Shown here one piece after another: positions 22,637-33,182 of a stretch of DNA of 64,000 nucleotides. The stretch lies in contig NZ_CP032627.1 in NCBI RefSeq assembly GCF_003627095.1, positions 558,001 through 622,000 on the forward strand. Direction: 5' to 3'. This DNA is from Lactococcus allomyrinae (GTDB lineage Bacteria > Bacillota > Bacilli > Lactobacillales > Streptococcaceae). The position numbers and the translations under genes are program-made. The notes below the pieces were generated by a model that was given only the letters and a program-made list of their open reading frames with translations, was not told the origin of the DNA and did not search any database. Positions within the stretch are counted from its first letter, which is position 1, and each line of letters begins with the position of its first letter.

Positions 22637-25338
22637 GTGCAATATTACAACCAGTCCCCCAATGATGTTTTGAAGAAAACGATGAGTCAAATGCAAGGGC
22701 TTAATTTTGATGAGGTTAAAAAAAGACAACTTCAAGAGGGATACAATGAGCTAAATGAAAAGAAAAAAGTTTCGACATGGGCTTTATTTGTTGACACTTT
22801 AAAAGATCCGATGGTCATCATCTTACTTTTGGTTGCGTTTATCCAATTGTTTTTAGGTGAGTTTATAGAGTCTATCGTTATTTTAGTGGTTCTTATGATT
22901 AATTCACTCGTCGCGGTGATTCAAAGTAAGCGTGCTGAAGGTTCACTAGATGCTTTGAGAAAAATGTCTGCTCCGAGTGCGAAGGTTTTACGCGATGGCA
23001 ATAAGATAGCGATTCCAGCACGTGAAGTGGTAGTTGGAGATGTTATTTTGCTTGAGGCTGGCGATTTTGTGCCAGCAGACGGTAGATTGCTCTCAAGTCA
23101 AAATCTACGTTTGGAAGAAGGGATGCTTACAGGAGAATCAGAACCTGTAGAAAAAATGACAGCAAGTATTGATGGCGAAGTTGGGCTTGGTGACAGAAAA
23201 AATATGGTTTTCAGTAGTAGCCTCGTGGTTTATGGGCGTGGTGAGTTTGTAGTCACAGCAATTGCTTCAAATACTGAAATTGGGAAAATTGCTGAGATGC
23301 TGGAGACGGCTCAGGCGAAACAAACACCATTGCAGCAAAAATTAGAGAAGTTTGGTAAACAGCTCGGTTTTGCTATTTTAGGATTGTGTTTATTGATTTT
23401 TGCTGTTCAATCTTTTAGAATATTTGCGACTTCTCAAGCTGTTGATGTCCAAAAAGATATTCTTAGTGCATTTATGTTTGCCGTAGCTGTGGCAGTTGCT
23501 GCGATTCCAGAGGCTCTATCTTCGGTGGTCACGATTGTGCTTTCTGTTGGAACGAACAAAATGGCAAAGCAACACGCGATTATGAGAAATTTGCCTGCGG
23601 TGGAAACTTTGGGTTCGACATCGGTCATTTGTACGGACAAAACGGGGACACTAACGCAAAATAAGATGACGGTCGTTGAAACTTTTTTACCAGAGGGGGC
23701 TGTCAGTGATTTGTCAGCATCTGGTTTTTCTGTCAGTATGCTGACAGACTTGTCAGTACAGCGGCACCAACTTTTGCTCAATGCAATGGTGCTTTGCAAT
23801 GATTCGAGTTTTACTGCGGAAGGACAAGGACTTGGTGATCCGACAGAGCTTGCTTTGATTGCTTACAGTAATCAATTGAATCAACCTTATCAAGCATTGA
23901 GAAATAGTTCTCCTCGAATTTCAGAGCTTCCATTTGATTCAGAGCGTAAATTGATGAGCACTTTAAATCACTTTGAAGAGCGTCAAATGATTTTTGTTAA
24001 AGGGGGCCAGATGTTTTGTTTTCACGCTGCAGTCATATTTTTGTTGATGGAAAGCAAGAAGTGTTTACAGATGAATGGAAAAAGTTACTCCAAGAACAAA
24101 ATGAAGCCTTCAGTCAGAAAGCATTGCGAGTGCTTGCTTATGCTTATAAAGCTGTCAGTACTGACAAAAATGAGTTGAACTTGTCAGATGAGAATGAATT
24201 GGTCTTGATTGGCCTGTCAGCAATGATTGACCCACCACGTGAAGCTGTTTATGAGTCAATTGCTGAAGCGAGAAAAGCAGGTATTCGCACTATCATGATT
24301 ACTGGAGACCATAAGACGACCGCTCGTGCGATTGCACAAGATATTGGACTGATGGAGCCCAATGAACGCGCGTTAACAGGGCAGGAGTTGGATGCCATGA
24401 CTGATGAGGAATTGTCAGCCGAGTTGGAGCATATCACTGTTTATGCGCGTGTTTCACCTGAAAACAAAATACGAATTGTACGAGCATGGCAGGAGAAACA
24501 TCAGGTCACTGCAATGACAGGTGATGGGGTTAATGATGCACCAGCACTCAAACAAGCAAATATAGGAATTGCGATGGGCTCTGGAACGGATGTGGCAAAA
24601 GATGCTTCAAGCATGATTTTGACAGATGATAATTTTGTGTCAATTGTGAAAGCTGTTTCCATCGGTCGTGTTGTTTATGATAATATCAAGAAATCAATTG
24701 CTTATTTATTTTCAGGTAATTTGGGAGCAATCATTGCGATTGTATTTGCGCTTATCGTTGGTTGGGCAAATCCGTTTACAGCTTTGCAGCTTTTATTTAT
24801 CAACTTGGTGAATGACTCTGTTCCTGCCATTGCCTTAGGGATGGAAAAAGCGGAGCCTGATGTGATGTCAAAGCCACCGAGGCGTTTGCAAGAGGGAATA
24901 TTTGCAAATGGGTTGATGAGAATTATTGTAATTCGTGGAAGTTTGATTGGGATTGCAACGATTGTTTCACAAGCGGTTGGACTTTTGGACTCGCCTGAAA
25001 TGGGTGTTGCAATGGCATTCACGACACTTATTTTGGCTAGGACATTGCAAACTTTTTCTGCACGTTCAAATTCACAATCTATCTTCAGACAGGGAGTTGC
25101 TTCAAATAAATATGTCTTTGGTGCAGTAGCTTTCTGTTTGGCGCTATATACAATCACTACTTTACCAATATTGCGCAATATTTTCTCAATTCCAGCGAAT
25201 TTTGGCTGGAATCAATGGCTGATTTCTGCTGGTCTTGCTCTTTTGGCAGTCGTTTTGATGGAAATTTTGAAAGCAGTAAATGGTGGCTTTGAACGTTTCC
25301 GTTTAAGAATGATTTTGAAGAAAAAATATCAAAAATAA
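22637..25338 (+). pseudogene. P-type cation ATPase, probably Mn2+ exporter, with one frameshift
   Basis: A PMCA/Ca2+-type P-type ATPase placed behind a Mn2+ riboswitch, so probably a manganese exporter. GTG 22637 with AAGGAG upstream is the start (MQYYNQSPNDVLKKTMSQM). Seen in order: EEGMLTGESEPVEKM, membrane PEALSSVV, the phosphorylation motif DKTGTLTQNKM and, after the frame change, TGDHKTTARA and MTGDGVNDAPALKQ. The frame breaks in AAAGGGGGCC at 24000-24008: FVKGG continues as QMFCF in frame, but the next frame gives PDVLFSRCSHIF. Adding one base restores exactly 901 codons. A sequencing deletion in the G run is likelier than a true mutation. Confidence 0.88.
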
Positions 25339-25362
25339 AACGCCTTTGGGCGTTTTTATTTT
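25337..25362. terminator. bidirectional terminator between the ATPase gene and the autolysin gene
   Basis: AAAACGCC-TTT-GGGCGTTTTTATTTTT, between convergent genes; the right arm overlaps the end of the autolysin gene. Confidence 0.85.
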
Positions 25363-25982
25363 TGGTCGTAATTGTCCAAATGGTAAGTCTGAATCATTTG
25401 AATTAATTTATCAGCATAGCTGGGGTCAGTAGCATAGCCAGATGTTTGAACGGCTTTTGCGGCTGTTGTGTAGTCTTTTGCAGCAAGGACACTCGCATAT
25501 TGTTTTGGATTCCAAGTCGTTCCTTCAAGGAAAAGCTTAGTGTGACCAAGGACAGATTTTTCAAAACTTGGATAAACACGAAACTCTCCCTTGATGGTTA
25601 TCCATTGTCCGTTTTCGTACTCTTGTGTATCAAGTTTGACGGTTGGGACATTACCATAAGCCTTGACTCCAAAGAGATTATGATATTTACTGGCGAGGGT
25701 GCTTTGTCCAAAGTCAGACTCAAGACAGGCTTGAGCAAGGGTAATAGAAGCAAGAACCTTGTCTTCTTTGTAAGCTTTTTGAGCAAGAGGAGCAATCTCT
25801 CTGATAAAATTATACTGAATCATTTTTTGCAACTGAGTTGAGAGTTTAGCACTACTTACAGAATTATTAGTAGTAACGGTTTTATAAAAAATCGTTGAAA
25901 AAATGATGAGAATGAGTAAAATAAGTTTTAAGAAAAAAGGGGCGAGTCGATATTTATTTTTTCGCCGAGTCTGAGTTTTCAT
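25356..25982 (-). CDS. N-acetylglucosaminidase (GH73), AcmC-like autolysin
   Basis: A 208-residue peptidoglycan hydrolase. An N-terminal membrane or signal helix (FFLKLILLILIIFSTIFY) follows a basic start; the GH73 domain has the catalytic Glu in SITLAQACLESDFGQSTLA and the YHNLFGVKA and FRVYPSFEKSVLGHTKLF segments of lactococcal enzymes. There is no LysM or other wall-binding repeat, which fits short AcmC-type proteins rather than AcmA. On the minus strand no Shine-Dalgarno is visible before the ATG at 25982. It converges on the ATPase gene and shares its terminator. Confidence 0.88.
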   Translation of the reverse strand: MKTQTRRKNKYRLAPFFLKLILLILIIFSTIFYKTVTTNNSVSSAKLSTQLQKMIQYNFIREIAPLAQKAYKEDKVLASITLAQACLESDFGQSTLASKYHNLFGVKAYGNVPTVKLDTQEYENGQWITIKGEFRVYPSFEKSVLGHTKLFLEGTTWNPKQYASVLAAKDYTTAAKAVQTSGYATDPSYADKLIQMIQTYHLDNYDQK

Positions 25983-26123
25983 ACTATATAGTTTAACATA
26001 AAAATCAACTTATTGGCTAAAAATGGGGGATTTGATATACTATAGTTATTCCAAAGAATTTTCTGACTGGACTTCATAATAAAAAGTTTGAGGAGTTGGG
26101 TATGAAAGGAGGTTAAAGCTACA

Positions 26124-26597
26124 GTGGAGACAGTGATATTGTTGGATGTTGATGGAGTTTTGGTTCCATTTGGTCCGTATCCTCAACACAAAATGATTGC
26201 AGTTGGTCCTGTTTTTGTACGTAAAAAATTGCGGAAATGGTTACAAGATTTGAGTGAGAAATCTGAAATTTATTGGGCAACATCTTGGCAAGCCAATGCC
26301 AAAATTTTTGAACATGAGTTAGCATTCCATTGTCAAGGATTCTTAGATTTTTCTAAATATCATACCAAAAATTATTTATGGGGGAAATTAGAAACCATTG
26401 AAATTTTCTGTCAGCAAAATGTAGGTAAAAAATTTGTTCTTATTGATGACAATGCGAATCACTGGCTGCTGACAGCTTCGTCAGTACTGACAGAATTAAT
26501 AAAAGAAGGAAAATTACTTGTCATTAAACCTAATGCTTATGTAGGAATTTCTGATAAAGAAATGAAAAAAGTATCAGAATACGTGAAAAATAAATAA
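26124..26597 (+). CDS. HAD-like hydrolase
   Basis: A 157-residue cytosolic HAD-fold protein. Motif I is LLDVDGVLVP (D-x-D), motif II a Ser/Thr in YWATSWQANA, and LIDDNANHW supplies the acidic motif IV. The family HAD_18-like proteins with D-V-D-G-V-L and T-S-W are usually uncharacterised phosphatases. The start is GTG 26124 with AAAGGAGGT about 10 nt upstream. The coding sequence contains GTCAGTACTGACAG at 26480-26493. The glutathione peroxidase gene follows 20 nt after the stop, so the two are probably co-transcribed. Confidence 0.75.
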   Translation: METVILLDVDGVLVPFGPYPQHKMIAVGPVFVRKKLRKWLQDLSEKSEIYWATSWQANAKIFEHELAFHCQGFLDFSKYHTKNYLWGKLETIEIFCQQNVGKKFVLIDDNANHWLLTASSVLTELIKEGKLLVIKPNAYVGISDKEMKKVSEYVKNK

Positions 26598-26617
26598 GAT
26601 AAATCATGGAGGGAAAA

Positions 26618-27091
26618 ATGAATTTTTATGATTTTAGTGCCATTAAGATGAATGGTGAAAACGAATCAATGGCTGACTATAAAGGGAAAGTTGTCATTGT
26701 TGTCAATACAGCAAGCAAATGTGGATTTACACCACAATTTGAAGGATTAGAAGATTTGTATGAAACTTACAAAGGTCAAGGACTTGAGATTTTAGGATTT
26801 CCTTGTAATCAATTTGCTGGACAAGATCCTGCTGAAAACGCCACAATTAATGAGTTTTGTCAGTTGAATTATGGCGTAAAATTTACGATGTTCCAAAAAA
26901 TTAAAGTCAATGGTAAAGAAGCGCATCCGCTTTATCAATTTTTGAAAAATGAAGCTAAAGGAACAGTTGGAAGCACAATCAAATGGAATTTTACAAAATT
27001 TTTGATTGACCGAGAAGGTAATGTCATTGAACGCTTTGCACCAGCAACTGAGCCTAAAGATATGGTTGCTGCTATTGAAAAATTGCTCTGA
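26618..27091 (+). CDS. gpo: glutathione peroxidase-like thiol peroxidase
   Basis: A 157-residue peroxidase of the GPx family that reduces hydroperoxides. The catalytic Cys is C35 in [11 protein letters not shown] (Cys, not Sec), Gln lies in FPCNQFAGQ and Trp in IKWNFTKF, so the active-site set is complete. ATG 26618 follows GGAGGG; an in-frame ATG at 26606 precedes that site. It is 20 nt from the HAD gene and likely in the same transcript. As in other bacteria it probably uses thioredoxin rather than glutathione. Confidence 0.92.
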   Translation: MNFYDFSAIKMNGENESMADYKGKVVIVVNTASKCGFTPQFEGLEDLYETYKGQGLEILGFPCNQFAGQDPAENATINEFCQLNYGVKFTMFQKIKVNGKEAHPLYQFLKNEAKGTVGSTIKWNFTKFLIDREGNVIERFAPATEPKDMVAAIEKLL

Positions 27092-27497
27092 TACTCTAAT
27101 ATAAAAGTTCTTTTTATAAATTTTCCATTTACATTATAATTATTCTGTCAGAATGAATATTTACTGACAGAGTTTTTGTCAGTAAATACTTGAAATCTAA
27201 AAGAAATTTTGCTAAACTATTAAACAATAAAACTTTTAATCTAGTCCAGAGAGGCTAGCAAGGTTGTGAACGAGAAAAATATCATTCTGTAAGTTGCTGA
27301 CAGCTTTCTGTCAGTAAATTATTGAAGCATTTTGGTACACATCTGCTAGATTTCTGGCAGATGTTTTTTTATAAAAATGCGCTGTTTAGCACATATCTCA
27401 TGCTATCTTGTTTAAGGTGGACTTTACCTTACGTAGATGCAAAATAACAGAGTTACAATTCATCTTATTTAGAGCTGAATAATTATAAGGAGAACAA
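27092..27497 (+). promoter_or_regulatory. carB leader with PyrR-binding attenuator
   Basis: TATAAT at 27135-27140 is a probable -10. CTAGTCCAGAGAGGCTAGC (27241-27259) is the conserved PyrR-binding loop (AGTCC..GAGAGG), and ACATCTGC...GCAGATGT plus seven T (27339-27370) is the terminator. PyrR with UMP would favour termination, so carB is repressed by pyrimidines. CTGTCAG/CTGACAG words flank these parts. After the terminator, TAAGGT...ACCTTA (about 27414-27432) forms a further hairpin. Confidence 0.9.
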
Positions 27498-30400
27498 ATG
27501 CCAAAACGTACTGATATTAAGAAAATTATGATTATAGGCTCTGGACCAATTATTATTGGACAGGCTGCTGAATTTGACTATGCTGGAACTCAAGCTTGTC
27601 TTGCTTTAAAAGAAGAGGGTTATAAAGTCGTTCTTGTCAATTCAAATCCGGCAACAATTATGACAGACCGTGAAATTGCAGATACAGTGTATATTGAGCC
27701 GATTACCGTTGAGTTTGTTAGCAAAATTCTTCGCAAAGAACGTCCAGATGCTCTGCTACCAACACTTGGTGGACAAACGGGATTGAATATGGCGATGGAG
27801 CTAGCTAATACTGGGATTTTGGAAGAGCTAAATATTGAGCTTTTAGGAACAAAACTCAGTGCGATTGACCAAGCAGAAGATCGAGAACTTTTCAAAAAAC
27901 TCATGGAAGAGTTAAACGAACCTATTCCAGAATCAGAAATTGTGCACACTGTTGAGGAAGCGGTCGCTTTTGCCAATACAATCGGCTATCCAGTTATTGT
28001 AAGACCAGCTTTCACAATGGGTGGAACAGGTGGCGGAATCTGTGCCAATGAAGAAGAACTTCGCGAAATTTCCGCAAATGGATTGAAACTTAGCCCAGTG
28101 ACACAATGTCTGATTGAGCGCTCCATTGCAGGTTTTAAGGAAATCGAATATGAAGTAATGCGTGACTCAAGAGATAATGCTATTGTGGTTTGTAATATGG
28201 AAAATTTTGACCCAGTAGGTGTTCACACAGGAGATTCTATTGTATTTGCGCCTAGCCAAACACTCTCTGATAATGAGTATCAAATGTTGCGTGATGCCAG
28301 CTTAAAAATCATCCGTGCGCTTAAAATCGAAGGGGGATGTAACGTCCAACTTGCACTTGACTCCGAGAGTTATAAATATTATGTGATTGAAGTCAATCCG
28401 CGCGTGAGTCGTAGCTCGGCGCTCGCTTCAAAAGCAACAGGGTATCCTATTGCGAAAATGTCAGCTAAAATCGCTGTTGGTATGACACTTGATGAAATTA
28501 TCAATCCAGTAACTAACAAAACTTATGCCATGTTTGAGCCTGCACTTGACTATGTTGTCGCCAAAATTGCGCGTTTTCCTTTTGATAAATTTGAAAATGG
28601 AGACCGACATTTAGGAACTCAAATGAAAGCAACAGGCGAAGTGATGGCGATTGGACGTAACATTGAAGAGTCACTTCTCAAAGCCGTCAGGTCATTAGAA
28701 ATTGGTGTGTTTCACAATGACCTTGAAGAAGCACGAGAAGCGACAGATGAAATCCTCTATGAGAAAATGGTTCGTGTCCAAGATGACAGACTCTTTTACG
28801 TTAGTGAAGCCATTCGCCGTGGCATTCCAATAGAAGAAATCGCCGAATTAACAAAAATCGACCTCTTTTTTCTTGATAAATTACTTCATATTGTTGAAAT
28901 TGAACAAGCGCTAAAAGTTAATGTTTTCGACCCAGACCTTTTAAAAACAGCTAAAAGAAATGGATTTTCCGACCAAGAAATCGCTAAACTTTGGAATGTA
29001 AATGCTGATGAAGTCCGTCGTAGAAGACAAGACAATCAACTCATCCCTGTCTATAAAATGGTTGATACCTGTGCTGCCGAATTTGAAAGCTCTACACCCT
29101 ATTTTTATTCAACATATGAGTGGGAGAACGAGTCTGTAAAATCTAATAAAGAAAAAATTATTGTTTTAGGTTCAGGTCCGATTCGGATTGGGCAAGGGGT
29201 TGAGTTTGACTATGCAACAGTTCACTGTGTCAAAGCGATTCAAGCAGAAGGGCGTGAAGCCATTGTGATCAATTCTAATCCTGAAACAGTGTCAACAGAT
29301 TTCTCGATTTCAGACAAACTTTACTTTGAACCTTTGACTTTTGAAGATGTCATGAACGTCATTGACCTTGAGCAACCGCTTGGTGTGATTGTTCAGTTTG
29401 GTGGACAGACTGCGATTAATCTGGCAGAGCCTTTATCAAAAGCAGGTGTAAAAATCTTAGGGACACAAGTTGAAGATTTGGATAGAGCAGAAGACCGCGA
29501 TCTTTTTGAAAAAGCACTTAAAGCATTATCTATCCCACAACCACCAGGAAGCACAGCAACAAACGAAGAAGAAGCGGTTATTGCAGCGGGTAAAATTGGA
29601 TATCCTGTTCTTATTCGTCCATCTTTTGTACTTGGTGGACGTGCTATGGAGATTATTAATAACGAGAAAGACCTGCGAGATTATATGAATCGTGCAGTAA
29701 AAGCAAGTCCTGAACATCCCGTTTTAGTTGATAGCTATTTGCAAGGGCGCGAATGCGAAGTGGATGCGATTTGCGATGGAAAAGAGGTATTGTTACCAGG
29801 TATTATGGAGCATATCGAACGTGCGGGAGTCCATTCGGGAGACTCTATGGCAGTCTATCCCCTCAAACCTTTTCACAAGAAATCATTGATACCATTGTCG
29901 ACTATACAAGACGCCTTGCACTTGGTCTAAATTGTATTGGTATGATGAATATTCAATTTGTCATTCATAATCATCAGGTTTACGTGATTGAAGTCAATCC
30001 ACGGGCTTCGCGTACAGTTCCGTTTTTATCAAAGGTTACTAATATCCCAATGGCACAGTTAGCAACAAAGATGATATTAGGTAAAACTTTGAGTGAATTA
30101 GGCTATAAAGAAGGTTTAGCAGCTACTCCTGATATGGTACACGTCAAGGCGCCAGTATTTAGCTTTACAAAATTAGCAAAAGTGGATAGCTTACTTGGAC
30201 CTGAGATGAAATCAACGGGTGAGGCGATGGGATCTGATACAACACTCGAAAAAGCGTTGTATAAATCTTTTGAAGCTGCAAAACTTCATATGGCGGACCA
30301 CGGATCAGTCTTGTTTACCGTTGCAGATGAGGATAAAGAAGAAACCTTGGAGCTTGCAAAAGCTTTCGCAGAAATCGGATATTCCCTTGTAGCAACAACA

Positions 30401-30688
30401 GGTACAGCACAATTCTTCACGAACCATGGACTTTATGTTCGAGAAGTTGAAAAATTGTCTGGCGATGAAGAAGACGGAACCTTGATTGAAGAAATCAGAC
30501 GTGGACGCGTGCAAGCTGTTGTTAATACAATGGGAAATAATCGTGCATCACTGCAAACAGAAACAGATGGATTCAGGATTCGCCAAGAAGCCATAAGTCG
30601 TGGAATTCCACTATTTACCGCACTTGATACAGTTGCGGCCATTCTTAAAGTAATGGAGAGTCGCAGTTTTTCAACGCGCATGATTTGA
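27498..30688 (+). pseudogene. carB: carbamoyl-phosphate synthase large subunit with one frameshift
   Basis: Makes carbamoyl phosphate for pyrimidine and arginine synthesis. Two ATP-grasp halves are clear: [20 protein letters not shown] near the N-terminus and [19 protein letters not shown] near residue 556, each followed by its carboxy-phosphate site; an MGS-like C-terminal domain ends the protein. The frame breaks at CCCC 29859-29862: the first frame runs on to a stop at 29930, while the next frame gives [15 protein letters not shown], the expected continuation. One extra C restores 1064 codons, the usual CarB length. carB is alone, without carA, as in lactococci, and controlled by a PyrR attenuator. 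Probable sequencing error. Confidence 0.92.
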
Positions 30689-30780
30689 GTGTTTATGATT
30701 GACTTTTTATACTAGTTTATCTTTGATTATGTTTGTAAGCTTTATAAGAAACTGTAGATAGTATTAAGTTAAAAGCTTTG

Positions 30781-30808
30781 AAGTAACTCGTTTACTTTGA
30801 AGTTTTTT
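30781..30808 (+). terminator. possible terminator of carB
   Basis: AAGTAA-CTCGT-TTACTT with an imperfect outer part, then a T run at 30803-30809. Confidence 0.4.
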
Positions 30809-31164
30809 TATTTATGAATGATTATGTAAAGAGAGTTGCACAATCTTTTTTGTACTGGAAAAGTTTTTCTCAGAAGATAATGTCATATATAAATTAGGAA
30901 TCTATTTTTGCTTAAAAGCCTGATGTTAAAGCCTGCCCTCTTTTTAGGAATTAGATAAAACTCACGTTCAAAATTTACACGGTGTCGTTAAAGTCAGAAT
31001 TATTTGTGAACTTTGTGTGATTTGTAACCAAATGTTAACTTTCGCAAAGTCTGAAAAAATCTAAAAATTTTAGTATAATAAAATCGTTGTAAAGATATTT
31101 TTACATTCTTTAGAGAAAGAAGGATTGTAAGACCGTGCTATAATCGGTTTTTCACACGTTAAAC
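30809..31164 (+). promoter_or_regulatory. control region of the heme cluster
   Basis: No gene. A promoter is seen: CTGAAA (31051-31056), 17 bp, TATAAT (31074-31079). Immediately downstream lies the palindrome TGTAAA-GATATT-TTTACA (31088-31105). A second extended -10 TGCTATAAT ends at 31144. Upstream, ACACGGTGT (30977-30985) resembles the core of the lactococcal HrtR heme-sensor operator, and TTTGTGAACTTTGTGTGA (31003-31020) shares ACTTTGTG with repeats ahead of hemL. Confidence 0.55.
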
Positions 31165-32094
31165 ATGACTAAAAAAGTAGGATTATTAGTGATGGCTTTT
31201 GGAACACCATCAAGTTACGAGGGCATTGAGGATTATTACACTCGAATTCGTCACGGACACAAACCATCGACTGAACAGCTTCAAGAATTAACTAATCGTT
31301 TTAAAATGATTGGGTTGTCGCCGTTGATAGAATTGACGATTGCTCAGGCAGATGAACTTTACAAGCAAGTCAATGAAGTTCAGTCTGAAGTAGAATTTGA
31401 ACTTTATTTAGGCTTTCAACATGTTGCCCCATTTATTGGTGATAAGGTGCGTGAAATGCACGAAAATGGAATTCGTGAAGTTGTTGCTGTTGCGATGGCG
31501 CCACATTATTCTGCGTTTAGTGTGAAAGGATATCATGATGCAGCTTATGAAGTTGCAAAAGAATATCCTGATATGCACTTTACTGATATTATGGAATGGT
31601 GGAAAGAAGAGAAGTTTTCTGATTTCTGGGCAAATAATATCAAAGAAGAATTTTCTAAAATTCCTGAGGAAGACCATGATAAAACAGTGGTTATCTTATC
31701 AGCACATTCTCTTCCTGAAAAATTGATGGCAATTGAAGACACATATAAGCACCAAGTAGCAGATTCTGCTGCTGAAATTATCAAAAAGGCTGATCTTAAA
31801 CACGCAGTACAGGCTTGGCAGTCAGAGGGTGCAACGGCGGATACATGGCTTGGGCCTGATGTTCAAGATGTCACACGTGATTTGTATCAGGCTCATGGTT
31901 ACACACATTTTATCTATTGTCCTTTTGGTTTTGTTACGGAACATTTAGAAGTGTTTTTTGATAATGATTATGAATGTAAAATAGTTTGTGATGAATTAGG
32001 GGTGAATTACCACCGTCCAGGGATGCCGAACGCGAATCCCACTTTTGTCGGAAGCATCACAGATTTGATCATGAAAAAGTTGGAGTTGAACTAA
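31165..32094 (+). CDS. cpfC: coproporphyrin ferrochelatase CpfC
   Basis: A 309-residue ferrochelatase of the Gram-positive type that metallates coproporphyrin III. It aligns along its length with Bacillus HemH/Cpf[19 protein letters not shown]-type GLSPLIELT, catalytic His in [30 protein letters not shown], and the acidic residue in [17 protein letters not shown]. The residue at position 12 (MAFGTP) is Phe; Bacillus has Tyr in MAYGTP. No clear Shine-Dalgarno is seen before ATG 31165. The stop overlaps the hemE start by one base. It is first gene of cpfC-hemE-PAS-cgoX-hemA-hemB. Confidence 0.92.
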   Translation: MTKKVGLLVMAFGTPSSYEGIEDYYTRIRHGHKPSTEQLQELTNRFKMIGLSPLIELTIAQADELYKQVNEVQSEVEFELYLGFQHVAPFIGDKVREMHENGIREVVAVAMAPHYSAFSVKGYHDAAYEVAKEYPDMHFTDIMEWWKEEKFSDFWANNIKEEFSKIPEEDHDKTVVILSAHSLPEKLMAIEDTYKHQVADSAAEIIKKADLKHAVQAWQSEGATADTWLGPDVQDVTRDLYQAHGYTHFIYCPFGFVTEHLEVFFDNDYECKIVCDELGVNYHRPGMPNANPTFVGSITDLIMKKLELN

Positions 32095-33169
32095 TGAGTT
32101 TCAATGACAATTTTTTAAAGGCTGCGAGAGGTGAGATGGTAGACCACGTCCCTGTCTGGTATATGCGTCAAGCTGGACGGTCACAGCCAGAGTATCGTAA
32201 AATAAAGGAGAACCATACTTTATTTGAGATTACACATGACTCGGAGCTTTGTGCCTATGTGACGAAACTTCCTGTGGAACATTACGATGTGGATGCAGCG
32301 GTGCTGTATAAAGACATCATGACGCCGATGAGTGCAATTGGTATAGATGTTGAAATCAAGTCGGGGATTGGTCCAGTGATTGCAAATCCGATAAGGACAT
32401 TGTGTGATGTTGAGCGTTTAGGAGAGATTCATCCTGAACAGGATGTTCCCTATGTGCTTGAGACGATTCGCTTGCTTTCAGAGGAATTGCTTGAGGTGCC
32501 ACTGATTGGATTTTCTGGTGCACCATTTACTTTGGCGAGCTATTTGATTGAGGGGGGCCTTCAAAGAATTATCATCAGACCAAGGCTTTTATGCATGCGA
32601 ATCCTGTGGCTTGGTTCGCACTTATGGATAAGTTGGGTGACATGGTGATTCGCTATGTTCGGGCGCAGGTTCGAGCAGGGGCAACTGTGATTCAGATTTT
32701 TGACTCATGGGTTGGCTGTTTAAATGTGGCAGATTATCGCCGGTTTATTAAACCGATTATGAGTCGAATTTTCTCAAGTTTACGTGAGGAAAAAGTGCCG
32801 TTGATTTTGTTTGGGGTGGGAGCATCACATTTGGTTTTGGAATGGAACGATTTACCTTGTGATGTGATTGGCCTAGATTGGCGCATGACGATTGCTGAAG
32901 CAGAGCAGCTTGGCGTGACGAAAGCAATTCAGGGGAATTTGGATCCTTCGTTACTTTTGGCACCGTGGGATGTGATTGAACAAGCGACACGAGAAATCTT
33001 AGACATGGGAATGGCTCATCAGGCTGGATTTATTTTTAATTTAGGACATGGTGTTTTCCCAGAAGTTAATCCTGAGGTCCTGAAGCGTTTGACCGCTTTT
33101 GTTCATGATTATTCAAGACAAAAAATTGCTGACAGAAATTCTGTCAGTGCTGACAAAAACAAAAAATAG
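32094..33169 (+). pseudogene. hemE: uroporphyrinogen III decarboxylase with one frameshift
   Basis: Converts uroporphyrinogen III to coproporphyrinogen III. Family motifs are [17 protein letters not shown] near the N-terminus, [28 protein letters not shown] and, after the frame change, [17 protein letters not shown] and [14 protein letters not shown]. The frame breaks in GAGGGGGGCC at 32550-32559: the first frame ends at 32648, while the next gives [16 protein letters not shown], the known continuation. One added base yields 359 codons, the normal HemE size. Likely a sequencing deletion in the G run. The gene starts within the cpfC stop codon and a PAS gene follows 13 nt after. Confidence 0.92.
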
Positions 33170-33182
33170 AAAAGAGGTCGTT

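Noticed and set aside
24702-25178. 158-codon minus-strand frame in the P-type ATPase gene
   Set aside because: It is opposite well-conserved ATPase sequence and has no start signals.
27498-30688. carB as a real pseudogene or programmed frameshift
   Set aside because: The break is a missing base in a C run without a slippery heptamer or stimulatory structure that I could see, and three other genes show the same type of break; a sequencing cause is simpler.
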